A stretch of 64,000 nt of DNA from Hyalella azteca (taxonomy: Eukaryota > Arthropoda > Malacostraca > Amphipoda > Hyalellidae), in the NCBI RefSeq assembly GCF_000764305.2, contig NW_025943805.1:344782-408781 (forward strand), written 5' to 3'. This document shows, piece by piece, positions 25,935-38,194 of this stretch; within the stretch, counting starts at the first letter, position 1; each line of letters starts with the position of its first letter. The notes beneath the pieces are model-generated. The model did not search any database, was not told the DNA's origin, and saw only the letters and a list, made by a program, of their open reading frames with translations. Position numbers and translations under genes: made by a program.

Positions 25935-26750
25935 TTAAGATATCTCGTTATTTTTCAAAGGCTTGCACCTTATTTCAAATATTTTTTCCTCTGTTATGCA
26001 AATATAAATAAAATTAATGAAAGATATCGTCGAGGTTATTTATTACTGTGATTGTAAATATTTGGCACAGACAGCATTATGATATCTTTTCATTTGTTGC
26101 GATAAAACTATTGTATTAGCCATCTAAGCCAGCACGCCCATTTGTTTAAGAAAATTGATCACATTCATTAAAAGAATCTGTACTATGAATTGTTTCTGAA
26201 GAAACTTGCGCACGATTAGCCGTCATTTTGGACAATTATCCAATGCATTTTTAAATATAATGTACACGCAGCCATTCCTCCATTTCCACCGTGTAGATAG
26301 CTGTACATAAATGTATCATATATTTTTCAAAACCTGGTTCTTCCCGTCTATGCATATTTTTTCCGGGTTCGATGGAAATACGTCAATTATAATTAATAAT
26401 TGACATGACGTGTATTAAAAATCAATATTTTTCGCTTATTAATGCCAGCATTCGTTATTATAATAGTTCTAATAGGTTCCAAAATATTTTCAATCCACAC
26501 TATTTCAAAATTATTTCTAGCGTAATATGTTTCTAAAACAGTCATTCACCATTTGCTGCATGGGCGCTTGGCTAAGAAAACAAAAGTAAATAAAACAGGC
26601 AAAAAATTTATTTATCTCGGGGTCTAGATTGTTCAAGCCTATTCAAAAATGAATAATAATGTAGAGGATAGAAATCGTATGACAGTTCAATGTAATGCGA
26701 AGCGATAATATTTGTTACAAAATGGTTCATTATTTAGAATTTTTTGTCAT
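25935..26750. other. AT-rich, no supported gene
   Basis: Non-coding in appearance. A 9-bp hairpin (gtcaattat, loop aatta, ataattgac) is at 26382-26404. The upstream exon(s) expected for the Cys-rich gene end at 26761 were not found here. Confidence 0.4.
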
Positions 26751-26760
26751 TTTAGTTTAG

Positions 26761-27074
26761 AGGCCACCGGAAGAAATGTGCGGAATGTTAAGGTTCGATG
26801 ATTATTGTTGCGTGGAAAACTGGTGCGAAGGTATGTGCAACGTTAGGATGAGAATATGTAAATATGTTCATATGTGAATAGATTTGTAGTGGAAAATTGT
26901 GAAAATATTTATGTTATTTAAATATTTATTAATTCGTTTAATGTTTATTTTACTATTATTTATCTATTTTATTTGTTTCTTGTAGGAAAGCCTCAAAATG
27001 GAGAGTTAGACTCGACCAATATTTCCTCAGATCAAGAATTTGTCTCACTAAGCAAAGCATCCAAGATGAAGTGA
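26761..27074 (+). CDS. Small Cys-rich protein, last two exons
   Basis: Two exons join in phase. The first (26761-26830) follows the acceptor ttttagtttag and ends GAA G before the donor gtatgt. The second (26986-27074) follows tttcttgtag, supplies GA to complete a Gly codon and runs to TGA at 27072-27074. Together they give 52 residues of C-terminal sequence: R-P-P-E-E-M-C-G-M-L, a C-x8-CC-x4-C spacing ending C-C-V-E-N-W-C-E-G, then a polar Ser/Lys-rich tail with one N-I-S sequon. The intron is 155 nt. The Cys spacing suggests a secreted disulfide-bonded peptide, but I cannot assign a family. The first exon, with the start codon and any signal peptide, is not visible. It lies between the two copies of the CTLD duplication on the opposite strand. 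Confidence 0.5.
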
Positions 27075-27079
27075 AGTGT

Positions 27080-28065
27080 TAATGTGCCGATGTTATTGTT
27101 TATTATTTAAATGTGATCATTTAAAAGTGTGTTGATAAAGTGTTTTAATACGTATTCATCAACATAAAGAACCTATACGATCATATAGGCTAGTTGGGTG
27201 CTCTGAAAGCTACCAATTAGAAGAAAAGATTAAAAATTTATTTTACATTACGTCCAGCAAACCTATTTTATAATTCCTTCATATAAAAAAGTTTACTGCA
27301 AGTCTTAAAATATATGCCTATATTCTCAACTTTACATTCACTGCTGCTTTTCTATGTATAAAATAACATGTGCATACCAGTTTTTGGTTGCATTAATCGA
27401 ATGCACTTTGGTAACATTTATCGAATGTAAAATTAATTCACACCTCAACATAGAATATATTGCGTGTATGTGCAACGTATTCACGACGTGCTGACGTATG
27501 AACTGATATTCTGACGTTGGTTTTCTATCCAGAAATAATTCATGAGGAGGCTTTGCTGAGTTATTGTGAACATGGATTATTATCAGTAAATATATGTATA
27601 CCATTTTACATGAGCACAATTCTACGCTACATTATTAATGGATTCAAGTTTTAAAGGTTCCAAACGCACTATTTTACTGGAAGAACACATTACTTGGCTA
27701 ACATGAATTATTGCACGGTGTAATTACCATTTACACTCTCATCATGTATTAACATGAGATACCCATTTACTGATTTTTTTATTAACCTCTCATCGGATAA
27801 ATTTTAACTCTCGTCGATCATGCAAATTAACCAAATTATTAGACAGCAATTTCCGATGCGTACATAGGAAATAAAATAAAAATGGAATTTAATATTTCAT
27901 TCTTTTAATTCCAGTCCCAGAGGCATCATTTGAAAGAACCATGAGGATTTTTCTCGACATGTGATAAAAAAATTGAATGGATTTTCTTGCCCCACTGTTT
28001 CCTGAACACATCAGAAATCTAAACTAAGTCAGTCATTACCCGGAGGCCCTCAACACCGCAATACG
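27080..28065. other. Intergenic, no supported gene
   Basis: AT-rich, with no exon-like patch. A mixed patch just beyond it (28030-28190) has an open plus frame (P-E-A-L-N-T-A-I-R-S-L) without convincing splice sites. Confidence 0.35.
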
Positions 28066-28639
28066 AAGCTTAGTGAGCACCAACCCAAAGTCTGGTCCTG
28101 CCATGGGATGTGTAAAAAGTTTGACTGTGGGGACGTTTCAGCTGCCCGGGGCTCGTTCGACGACACAAGTTAAGGTTAAGCCTCGATGACATCGCGTGAA
28201 GCAAGAATAAACTTTGTAAGTGTAGCTAATCAATATTTAATGGAAACTGTGTATAGAAATTAAAGCAATTTTTTTATAACTTGTAATATGCGACTTTTCA
28301 TATAACTTTGCAAAATTCTCGACGACGGCAGTGAATTATACGTACGTTAGTGATGTTAAAACTCCTGCGTTCCATTGAGAGCTAGCTATATTAGGGCCAA
28401 ATTAACCTTGACTCAAACATGAGCTGGCAACTTAGGGTATAAGTTAGCTGAATTTTATAAAGAATCATTCGCATTATTGCAGCTAAGCTCGGTATTTACC
28501 GGTGAATTAGAAATGATATGGCATGCCTCGCTGACATGCCTTCTGGCAATGTACATTGTCGTCGGCATCTACCCAAGAATTGAGAATTAATATCCAAAGA
28601 TTTACCTCCTATACCATATATTATTAAAAAATATAACTC

Positions 28640-28793
28640 AGTACTCACTGCAGTGAGTGATAGCGAGCGCATTTTCTCGTCGACGAAAACGTGAAGTCAC
28701 GGACGGACGGACAGACAGACAGACGGACGGACATGACGAGCACAATAGAGCATTTTTTCCATAAATGAGAAAATGCGCTAAAAACATTCATTA
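28640..28793. mobile_element. 150-bp short interspersed element, copy a
   Basis: Shares with 40728-40875 the words tataactcagtactcactgc, agtgag, agcgcattttctcgt, ggacagac, catgacgagca and gagaaaatgcgctaaaaac. It includes the perfect 16-bp palindrome actcactgcagtgagt and internal inverted arms agcgcattttctc/gagaaaatgcgct, with a (ggac)n/(agac)n run in the middle. No Pol III boxes are obvious. It could be a MITE or a SINE. Confidence 0.75.
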
Positions 28794-29024
28794 AGGCATT
28801 AAATCAAGTACATATATAGATGCTCCACACTTTATTTTGAGTGAACCTTGATTGGAAAAAAAATACCATCAATACTGAACAATTATATTTTTACTGATTA
28901 AACTATTAAACTACTACGAAAAACACACTTTGTGATAGTTGAAATTTGATGTGCAAAGATACCTTCCATTGGATAAAATCATGATCAGATTATTAATTGA
29001 ACCATTTTACGTGTGCAGGATGAT

Positions 29025-29289
29025 TAATCCAGAACATCACCAAGCCAACCCATTTTAGGGGTAAACAGACCCCAAATATTCTAGATCTTGTGTTTACTAG
29101 TGAAGAATCAATGATAAATGAGCTTCGCCACGAGGATCCGTTGGGCTAAAGCCACCACCAATCATTGTTTTTCAATATTAAGTGTTGTGCAGAAAAGACG
29201 CTTCGGAAGCGTGAACGTTTGAACTTTGCGAAAGGCGACTATGATAAACTCCGTGAAACAGTGATTGCAGCGAATATTTCGGACTGTAT
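29025..29289 (+). mobile_element. CR1 retrotransposon fragment
   Basis: Matches the reverse complement of about 48040-48300 inside the large CR1 element, with only scattered differences. It encodes the end of the endonuclease domain and the linker: the frame reads F-R-G-K-Q-T-P-N-I-L-D-L-V-F-T then R-H-E-D-P-L-G, with a stop in place of the expected Lys, then S-H-H-Q-S-L. Both ends are abrupt, so it is truncated on both sides. It is absent from duplication copy 1, so it was gained after the duplication or lost from copy 1. Confidence 0.85.
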
Positions 29290-30134
29290 ACACAAATTTG
29301 CCAACCCGACTTTAAGTAGGTTTGATTTAAATTTTTTAATCTGTAATCGTTCAGTCAATTACAATTCATACTATGTATTTCTGTTTAGCAGACTATGGCT
29401 GTTAGTCTCCCAAGAAAAAATACGTAATCCAAGTGTTTTCCGATGGAGACGATTACTAAAAAGAGGTAAAAACCCTCTATCTACCTGCAGTAAGCAATGT
29501 TATGAATTTACTAACTTTGAACTCAACTTTACAGCACAAATGCAATTTTGTGTTGAAGCTTATCAGCACTAGACGCCTTTGAGCGCCTTTTAGCGCCAAC
29601 AGCGGCAGTGCGTTGCTACCGTGTGCATAAAAACTTCCATCAAATACAACTGATTCAATAAATTGCATGCAAAACTATTGATAAGCACACCTAAAAATAA
29701 CGCAACAGAAAATGCATTACTAATCAATAAAGATCAGATTTAATAAAATGATTTTATCCACAATAACTGGCGTTGAAGTCTTGTGGCATGTGCGAGCTAG
29801 TTTATAATTCTGTGCCGAATCGATGCTGAACTGACATTTTAGTACTAAGTGTCCTTAGATTGGTTGTTAGGATGATTTGATGCTGTTATTACTAACGTAA
29901 CTGTTACATACTGTCATAAACTGATGGAAAATAAAATGGTGCAGTAGAATTTGATTCCAACTGACTTCTGCGGACTTTTATCCGAGGCGAGACGAGACGA
30001 AACAACAGGCTCTGTCCCGGTTCGCAATAAAAACCGGGACAATTTTCAGCCCTCCGTAGGAATTCCGGAACGATATCGAGACGAGACGAGACATCCCGGT
30101 TGAAATAGGTACCTTAAAATTTCCCGGAATTTAA

Positions 30135-30279
30135 AAGAGCCTGAACCTTGCAGAGCGTTACTTCCCTGGCAGATACTCAGGTGAGTAACGCGTTAAGAGC
30201 CTGAACCTTGCAGAGCGTTACTTCCCTGGCAGATACTCAGGTGAGTAACGCGTTAAGAGCCTGAACCTTGCAGAGCGCT
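30135..30279. repeat. 60-bp tandem repeat containing splice-like signals
   Basis: Two identical units start at 30135 and 30195, with a partial third from 30255 to about 30279. On the plus strand each unit has ccttgcag, then 27 open bases (S-V-T-S-L-A-D-T-Q), then the donor-like cag|gtgagt. The unit also contains a 7-bp inverted pair gcgttac/gtaacgc. Just upstream (29990-30110) are gagacgagac repeats. Confidence 0.92.
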
Positions 30280-30871
30280 ATTGATTGATTAGGGGTTTCA
30301 TTTCTGAGGAAGATGTAGCGGAAAGCACCCAAATTCACTACACATGTATTATTTTTTTTGCTTGCAAAGATTGTAAATCTTTCATCATAAGCACAGTTTC
30401 AGTATGAAATTTGGTAAATATGACTTAATTTTCAACTAAAAATCATAGAATGTGCTCAGAAAAATTTTACTGCAATGAAACTGCAATTTTTTCTCTTTAT
30501 TAATAACATTATGAGATAACAACAATTCTTCTCTCATTTGGTAGTTAGAATTCTCATTAGAATATATATATATATATGTTTAATGGCCTAGTTTAAAGGA
30601 CATTTAGGAGATATCAAAAATTTATTGTGGATGTCATAGATTGCTGAAAACGCTAATTGATTTTGAATAATTCAATGCTTGCTTAATCGCACAACTTATA
30701 TTGTATGGTATAATTAGGTTTCGTTATCAGGAGCCAAAAATGACTGCCAAAATGTTAGAAAACAGTCCATATATATGAAGCCTGAACAATGAGATCCGCA
30801 ATTACCTTTAACTACCGACTGCGGTGCATGGTGTTGTGCTAAAGAAACTCTGGACGAAATCATGTTTGCCA

Positions 30872-32758
30872 CTACCATTGAATGTGGTCGAAGTTTGCTT
30901 GGCAGATGACGTTACACGGCCAGCTATCTGGCAAGTCGTCGATGACATTTAGATACAGGGCAAAGTACATTTCGTTATAGCCTCCGTTATTCTGAAAATG
31001 CAGAGACGTAACTGCATTCGTGTCCAAAGGAGTTCCATCCTCCCACACCACGGCCAAAGTAGAAGTCTTCTGCAGTCCTACACGGGTGCATTTATCTGTA
31101 TCCGTTGAAGAAATGACTTATTTCAGTTATCCACGGGTTGGTTATCAATTTGTATTCAGCTGTTACATTATTTTACTTTTTTAAATGATCTCACGTAGCC
31201 TCAATAGCTGACTATTGTCGTTGAATCAATTTATGAATCAATATATGCATCCAAATTATTACATTATAACAAAGAAAGTCATTTTCAGTACTAAATTTCA
31301 TCTTTCAGTAGCATTTTGTCGAACCTAACTAAATGTCTCAGGTTGACACAGATCAGTTGCAGCGCAAACGCGTTTATATTTTGACTCGAGCCTAATCCTA
31401 ATTATTTTCGACAATTGAAGATACAATACAGCATTGATCACAAGCCGGATCTGGTTTACCCTATTGCATTCAATTGTAATTCAAATGCCAGAATGTCTTT
31501 TCCATTCTGTACAACAAATTGTCAACGTAGATGGTCCAAGCCCTTTGCTGCCGTGCGAAAAAACGTTGTCTTTTGCTGATGAGTGCGCAAGATTTTATTC
31601 CGGGGAAGTAAGCTCAATTGAAATCAGTTAATTGAATGATGGCCATTTCAAATCTCTATATATGAAAAACTTATGAATTATCAACTCAAACGAATATCTA
31701 AAATTTAGATGCACGTAATTGATAACATACCTGTTACAAACTTCTCAAGCACTTGCGTCGTCTGGCGGCTCCTCGATATGGCGTTGCGGAAACCTATTTT
31801 GGCGCACTGCGCCAGCACCGTTGATCTGTCCTGGTAATCCGTCGTGACGACATAATACAAGCCGTCAGCTTCCCTCGTGATATTTTGCTCTGAAATGGTT
31901 TTCATTGTGCATCTTATAATGATATTTATTTAAGATAAGATAAACTGATTCAGTCTGACTAGTAGGTATGGTTTTAGTGACTTATATGTCTGATACGTCT
32001 TGGTGTTTACTATGTTCAAATTTCGTGCAATTCTTTAGACATGCAACTCAATCTCACTATAAGCTTGATATATCGCTACATCGCTTATAAAATGAAATAA
32101 TGCATTGTCTGGTACGGTGATGGATACTTTGGACCAAACATGGGCACTTTTTACTTTATAACATCAAGACTTACTGGGTATGTGCATGTACTTTGCTCCG
32201 GGCTGAGGTATGGCTCGACTGTAAGCGTTCGACAAGAGGCATTCGTGCGTCCCAGCGTCGTAGGACAGAGCTAAGCAGCCGTGAAAAGTGCAGGCAGACC
32301 TGCAGGCGCCTAAACAACACAAAACACACAGCCATTACCCGCGAGGAACCACCACATAGCACATACTCGAACACACTAATAATATATATTTTCAAGTTTC
32401 TGCAGAATTCAATATCAAGTATACTCTACAATATGATATAACGGATCACTATGCAGTGCAGTTTGGCTCCGTAGAAGTTATATATGCGTGAGAAAATTAA
32501 AGAACTAAAGATTAATGTTATTCCTTTGGGAAGAAATAAGAGTTCTATCGGTAGCTCACAGAAGGAAGCAAGAGTCAATTTAATTGCGGCATTGGCGGGG
32601 TCAATGGCGTAGCCGGGAGCAAAGAGCCAGTCGCCGCGCACGCTCTGCACGAGCTTAGCGTTGTCGTACCAAGCGTGCGATGCGTGTAGCGCCGCCACGA
32701 GCGCCAGCGCCGCCAGACTTGGCGTCGATGCAGTCCAACTCAATGCGGTCAAACGCAT
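30872..32758 (-). CDS. Secreted PAN/apple + C-type-lectin-like protein
   Basis: Four exons splice in phase to 238 residues: exon 1 32758-32560, exon 2 32309-32175, exon 3 31889-31731, exon 4 31095-30872 (TAG). Donors are gtgagc, gtaagt and gtatgt; acceptors are tgtttag, atttcag and gatacag; introns are 250, 285 and 635 nt. Residues 1-29 are a signal peptide (hydrophobic L-A-A-L-A-L-V-A-A-L, then A-S-H-A). Residues 30-112 resemble a PAN/apple domain, with Cys 67, 69, 73, 78 and 90 and the core G-C-L-A-L-S-Y-D. Residues 113-238 form a CTLD: C140, V-G-L at 170, W182-E-D-G-T-P-L, N-N-G-G, D-D-L-P-D, C225 and C229. The usual second CTLD Cys and the EPN/QPD sugar motif are absent, so calcium-dependent sugar binding is doubtful. 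High GC third positions and four consistent junctions support a real gene. It is probably an extracellular recognition or adhesion protein. No polyadenylation signal was identified. Confidence 0.85.
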
Positions 32759-34204
32759 GCTTCAAGCGGCAAATTCTGAATTATTAATTATTATCAATCA
32801 CTATTGTCAGCATAGAATTCCAAATATATCCGGCTTTCATTGCCATCCGATGAGAAATTCTGATTTTGATATATTCCAGGTAAAATCCATCGAAGTCACG
32901 TGAAAAATTTGGTGAACAGCTTGCAGAAAGCGACGGAGAACACAGCGTTACGTAAAATTTCAAGTCACTAGAAGAAAATAGTGAATTTAACCTTGAGATG
33001 GCAACTATATTTTAAATAAATAGCGATTTTAAATGCTTCATTAAGTTTGGCGATGAAGAAATAACGAGAAAGATGTAAGTAATGTTTAACTGCACTCGAT
33101 TGAACTTACGTTACTTGCGTGTGGACATCTGATAAGCCGATCAATGACCAAAAATAAATAGAAATACAATGCCGTCGAATTTTCTTGTAGAGTTAGAAGA
33201 AATAATGCTTCTATTTAACTTTTACAGAAGCTTCAAACTTCTACGTTTTTTACGGCTTACTCATAAACCGTTATATTAAACTGTTAAATTAAAAACCATC
33301 AATTACCTATCGAGCACGGTATTTCTGCTTTTATTAGCCCCAATACCTTTAATTTCAGTGCAAATTTTTAATTATTCTTTTAGAGAAGAAGATGTTCAGA
33401 TATGTGCACTCGCCCAAAATAGATTCATAAATAGTATGAATTCCTTCGCATTGTGCCTTCATGGACCATAAATTTTTGAATCACTTTACGGCCGAGTAAC
33501 TTGTAACAAATAAATTTGATCGATTATGAATTGATAATTATCATCGATAAATATGCTCCGAGTTAGCTTTTGTTATAAAGAAACATTCTTCGAGAATGCT
33601 GCTAATCACACTATTTGTACAGTGAGAAGCTACACAAAATTTTTGATGAAAATCGAATAGACAAAGTTTATGATGAGGTCAGGTGCGTAGTTCTGAATGA
33701 TTTAGTCGGAGACTATCAGAATGCATCGGAGACTCCATTTCATGCCCAAAATTATCATCAACTCTTTGTCGAAAAAATACTGAAAATAAGTTGTCAAATT
33801 ATTAATGTCTGTTATGTAAAGATTAAATACAAATGAAAATTGGACTCCTGATGCGTAGAAAGATAAAAAATGTCAAATAAACGCATGAAAATAACCGAAT
33901 ATTTTTTACAATTTCTACAACTGGAGACAAGCACAAATTAAAGTTGCCGCTCACCTCGAAGTTGACAGACAATTATCTGCTTACAACAAACTTGAGTTAA
34001 TTGAGCCACGACGTTTCAGAGAATATCAAGACTCGAAGGAAAAACTGGCAATGACTTACGTCTTAACTTAGAACTAAATGAATGATTTCGTAGAATTTCC
34101 TTATTCCAAGACTATTCCATGGTCCAAGTTTACTAATCGATGTTGGATAGCGGGGCCGGTTACTGCCTTTTTTGTGTGCGGAGTGGGCCCTTTTCTCTTA
34201 TCTT

Positions 34205-34560
34205 TCTCTATCAGGCATCGTAGCTGGCCGCAACACCTGTTAACTGCGTTCTGAGCCCACATATCACGCTTAAGGGGCACACTCGCCACCTGCGTTCTGA
34301 GCCCACATATCACGCTTAAGGGGCACACTCGCTACCTGCGTTCTGAGCCCACATATCACGCTTAAGGGGCACACTCGCCACCTGCGTTCTGAGCCCACAC
34401 TTCACGCTTAAGGAGCACACTCGCTACCTGCGTTCTGAGCCCACATATCACGCTTATCCCCGTGTGAGCGATGGACGCAAGACTCGGGTGTATAGTGCGA
34501 AGAGGGGCACACTCGCTACCTGCGTTCTGAGCCCACATATCACGCTTGAGGGGCTCGACC
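34205..34560. repeat. 46-bp minisatellite with one variant double unit
   Basis: The word tgcgttctgag starts at 34245, 34291, 34337, 34383 and 34429 (46-bp steps) and again at 34521. The last step is 92 bp, exactly two periods, although the intervening 34456-34500 is unrelated sequence. On the minus strand each unit carries gctcagaacgcag|gtagcg, the 3' end and donor of the putative exon seen once in duplicate copy 1. Confidence 0.95.
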
Positions 34561-35169
34561 GATGGCCCAGCAGCGATTGTTTTGGTGTCGTCCCGACAAC
34601 GTACGTTGCGTTCATTAATTTGACCGGATTTAATCAGGGACCAGATTATTAAACTTCCGTCATCCAACCATATCATACACTTCTTTCTGACCTGTAATCA
34701 TGAAAAACATTGAATGAGTATTTCTTCTTCATATATACCACCTGAAATGTCCACCTAATCGTTTGGTTTAACGAGTATCGAAATTGTACCAGTGAGCCAT
34801 GAAGTGCAGCATTGCGTGAGTTCAGAGTTAACAACACAAAGAGACTGTCTTTTCTGATATTAATTATCGTGTGAGGAAAAGTGTTTAGCGTGTCAATCAT
34901 TTCAGTCAAGGTTTGATTTGAACATAGGATATAGCGAGTCCCTTTTAACAATTCTTTAATTCGAGTTGTCCGAGACGCCGTATTCTGATATTAGGGTAGT
35001 TGAATACTTTAGTGCTGATCTGCACCAATCATCGACTTATCGACATCGAGTTCAATATAATAAATGTCTCGTTTTTAAATTTATTTTCAATGTCAAATAA
35101 AAATGGTACTTATAAGAAGTATTGAGTAAATTTTTTTTGTTTCAATATTTAAATTATAAAAGTTAGTGA

Positions 35170-35640
35170 TTGTTATATAGATTTATTACTAGCCATCCCG
35201 AGCACAATGAATTGCATAGTCTCAAAGAATCACTGTTCACAGTATCGAGACACCCGAGGAATTGGAGCGCATATCAACTATAAACCTGCAACTCGATCTT
35301 GTGCGAAAAATGTTTCTTTTGCATTGCTGTAAATACTGCGAAGTTTAAAGGGCTTAAGAATAATTTAGTTTTTTGTTATTCATGTCTGGAGATTGGAGTG
35401 AACACAAGATCGCGTCATCGTCTCGGTTTTTGCTGAGGTTCAGGGCAAAGTTTATTTTTTATATCTGAAGTATCTTCCGCAACTTTCATTTCTTGTGGTC
35501 AATACCATTAACTTGTACGAGTGAACTCCACAATTTGGAGCAATTACTTTGAAAAACTAAGTGACTGAAGACAAAGAGCATTTAGACGCAATTCATATGT
35601 TTTTGTCGTATTGAAAAAATCTGAAGGAATTACCGGAATT
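35170..35640 (+). repeat. Arm of an inverted duplication with 42200-42690
   Basis: Shared in opposite orientation: ttgtggtcaataccattaac, gagtgaactc, attgcaaattt-like flanks, gcaattcatatgtttt and ttgcagg/cctgcaa. The arms are about 7 kb apart. The outer part (from 35560) is also shared with 60400 in direct orientation. Confidence 0.8.
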
Positions 35641-37560
35641 AAATTGTGGCATTATAAATAAGGCCATTCGATAAGTCGTTGATATTATACGATAAAAAAT
35701 AATACAAAATTAATTTAAATTAATAAGTATATTGGACAATATTATGAATAAATATGTGAATCCGCAAATAAATAGCACTTTTCGATGATAAACTGTTCTG
35801 TTAACACGTTTAAAGTAACATTATACAGGGACATAAACATTAATAACGTAGTTGAGGGTAGATATTACTTCCATTGATACATTATTCACGCCATTAATGT
35901 TATTAAGAAGTCATTCCATACACAGTTTATTTTTTAACTATACAGTAATTTTTTGCATCATTTCACCTGTTCTCAAGCGATGTATAAGCGTAAAAATAAA
36001 TTCAATGACCTTTTAAAATTTTCTGCTATAATATCGTCTTACCGAAACGCAAAAAAAATGCAAAAAATCTTATCGCATTATTTTTATCTTATTTTATTGT
36101 GTGTGTACTGTCCATCCATTCGGAATTGTCGCCTTGAAACTACAAACCAAGAGTATCAATTTTAATCTTTATTCTCTATTGAGCCGCTCATTTTTCTCTG
36201 TCGTGCGCTCATCGGCTGAATTTCGCTACGGATTTTTGCAGCCATTTTGCTTCTAGGAAAAAAGATTTTCTACGGAGCAAATCTTCAGAGACTAAGGCGA
36301 AAAAGACTCTATTTTCCCATCTATTCAGTTATTGCAGGATATATGAAGTGAATTGGTTTTTGTTGGAGAGAAAATATTGTAATTCTGCATCAAAAATTCA
36401 GTTTCAAGCGTATTTTTCTACCTATCCAGGATAATATCTTTTCCTAAAGCCAATTAGTATTTAACAGCGAATAGAAATAACGACCGTTATTAGCCTGGAG
36501 GTGATGGACCAGCGACACAGCGTGACTGTAAAAAAATTAATATTTTATAGTTGGTGGTATTGGATTTTTATAGGGACTTCAGGGTAGTAAAATAACATGG
36601 GACGATGATGAAAAAATTAGACTAAGTTTTAAAAGCATCGCATGTTATTGAAAAAAAAATTTTTTTGAGAAAGAGTAGAATATAAATAATAAATATGAAA
36701 TGACCCAATTCCAAATAAATTTAGAAATGAATAAATTAATTGAATTTATTTGAGAGGATATAATCAACGCACACAAGTCTATTTTATTCCTTATTGAAAT
36801 GTCATATTTTCACGAATAGATAGAAAAAGAAAGAATTTATTGTCTAAACACACGAATATTTCAAGAAGCAAACTATTTAGATAGCACTAACAGTTGCGAA
36901 AATGTTCTTCTTTTTAAAGAGTTTAGAGCTTTTTATGAATAAATGCATGTAGGCGTCGCATTATAGCCCCCGATTAGGCCGATCTACATACACTAAATAA
37001 CACCGCCTAAAGACTTACTCCAAATAATTGAGCAATTGAAGATGTTCACGAAGCACAATATTTGGTAAATTCAAAAGTCGCAGTACTGTCCAAAGACCAA
37101 GAACAAAGAAGACAAATTTGACTAAATTTTAACACTAGCACGTTTTACTAAATTTTAACACTAGCGCCATTTAACACAGAATCAATAAACGAGTGTTGAG
37201 AACATTTTCGTTCCTGGAATAACGTGATTTGTAGAAACTGAGGCACATGCATAGCTTGTAAAATCACAAAAACTTGCCCGGTAAAAAAAGGATTAAGAAT
37301 CAGGCTAGCAATCGAAACTAAAAAACTGACTTCAACGTTCATTCAATTGTCTTTTTTGCAGTTTCTTAGTTCAATTGTGACCTAAGCCCGCACAGTAACT
37401 GAATGGTAAATTAACCAACAATGGAAAAAGAATATAGCTTTCGTTCCAACAACTACAATTTCATGCGAGTTCAAACTATAGACAATTGTTTCAGAATATC
37501 TTGAGGATGTTTTTTTTTGCGACGTCCCTTGTTTTTAGCCATTTTCACCGTTACAAACGT
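35560..37560. repeat. Direct duplication with 60400-62720
   Basis: Shared words include gcaattcatatgttttt, ggggacataaacatt/gggacataaacatt, tcatcggctgaatttcgc, tgaagtgaattggtttttgt, gcgtcgcattatagcccccg, and gcgacgtcccttgtt at the right end. Small indels are frequent. The right end contains a decayed counterpart of the exon at 62512. Confidence 0.85.
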
Positions 37561-38194
37561 TCTCGGCGAATAATAATTTTTTCACTCGAAAAATTCATAG
37601 AGTACTTCATATATTAAGGAATAGTGAAAGTGTTTAATCTTTTATTCCAATTGGGGTTAAAAGCTTGATGAAAATTTTTAGATTTTCGCAATTTTCCAAT
37701 GATCTTCACTTATAACAAACTAATTAATTTTGTTTTACAATAGTTCACAAGATGCCTAATTGGAAGTCTACCGGTAATTTTCAAAATTATCGATGACTTT
37801 TTGAGGCATTTCAAGCATCTTCATGAGAGTTTAGGCAAGCGAGGTCCGTGCTAAACAAATTAGAACTGAGTTAATCGACATTGAAAGTGACATAGTTAAC
37901 TTGAACATAATGAAAAAGTAAAAACTAAAATCGATATTGAAAGTGACAAAGTTAAATTGAAACTGATGTCTAAGTAATGAAAAAGTGGAAACTAAAACGT
38001 ATTACATTCGAGAGCTATAAAAATCAGCATAACATATACGAAGTTTCATAAGATATCATGAATGTATTGTAAGCACATCGAGGTAGGCTAATTAGTTCTG
38101 ACAATTTTCCCTATATTTTACAGAAAACCATGCTTTTTACGGTAATTTTGTACAATGCATAAAAAACTGGCTTTCATTCGACGAAAAAAGGCCT

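Larger units (their letters stand above)
28070..35040. repeat. Direct segmental duplication, copy 2
   Basis: Counterpart of 21000-25830, enlarged by insertions absent from copy 1: a 150-bp short repeat (28640), a CR1 fragment (29025), a 60-bp tandem repeat (30135) and expansion of a 46-bp minisatellite (34205). It also retains exons 1-3 of the CTLD gene. Confidence 0.85.

Noticed and set aside
28030..28190. GC-richer open stretch that looks protein-like on the plus strand
   Set aside because: No reliable acceptor, balanced third positions and no counterpart in duplicate copy 1.
32171..32395. Minus-strand open frame starting with hydrophobic residues in the lectin locus
   Set aside because: It is a different frame of PAN exon 2; only the frame linked by matched splice phases was kept.
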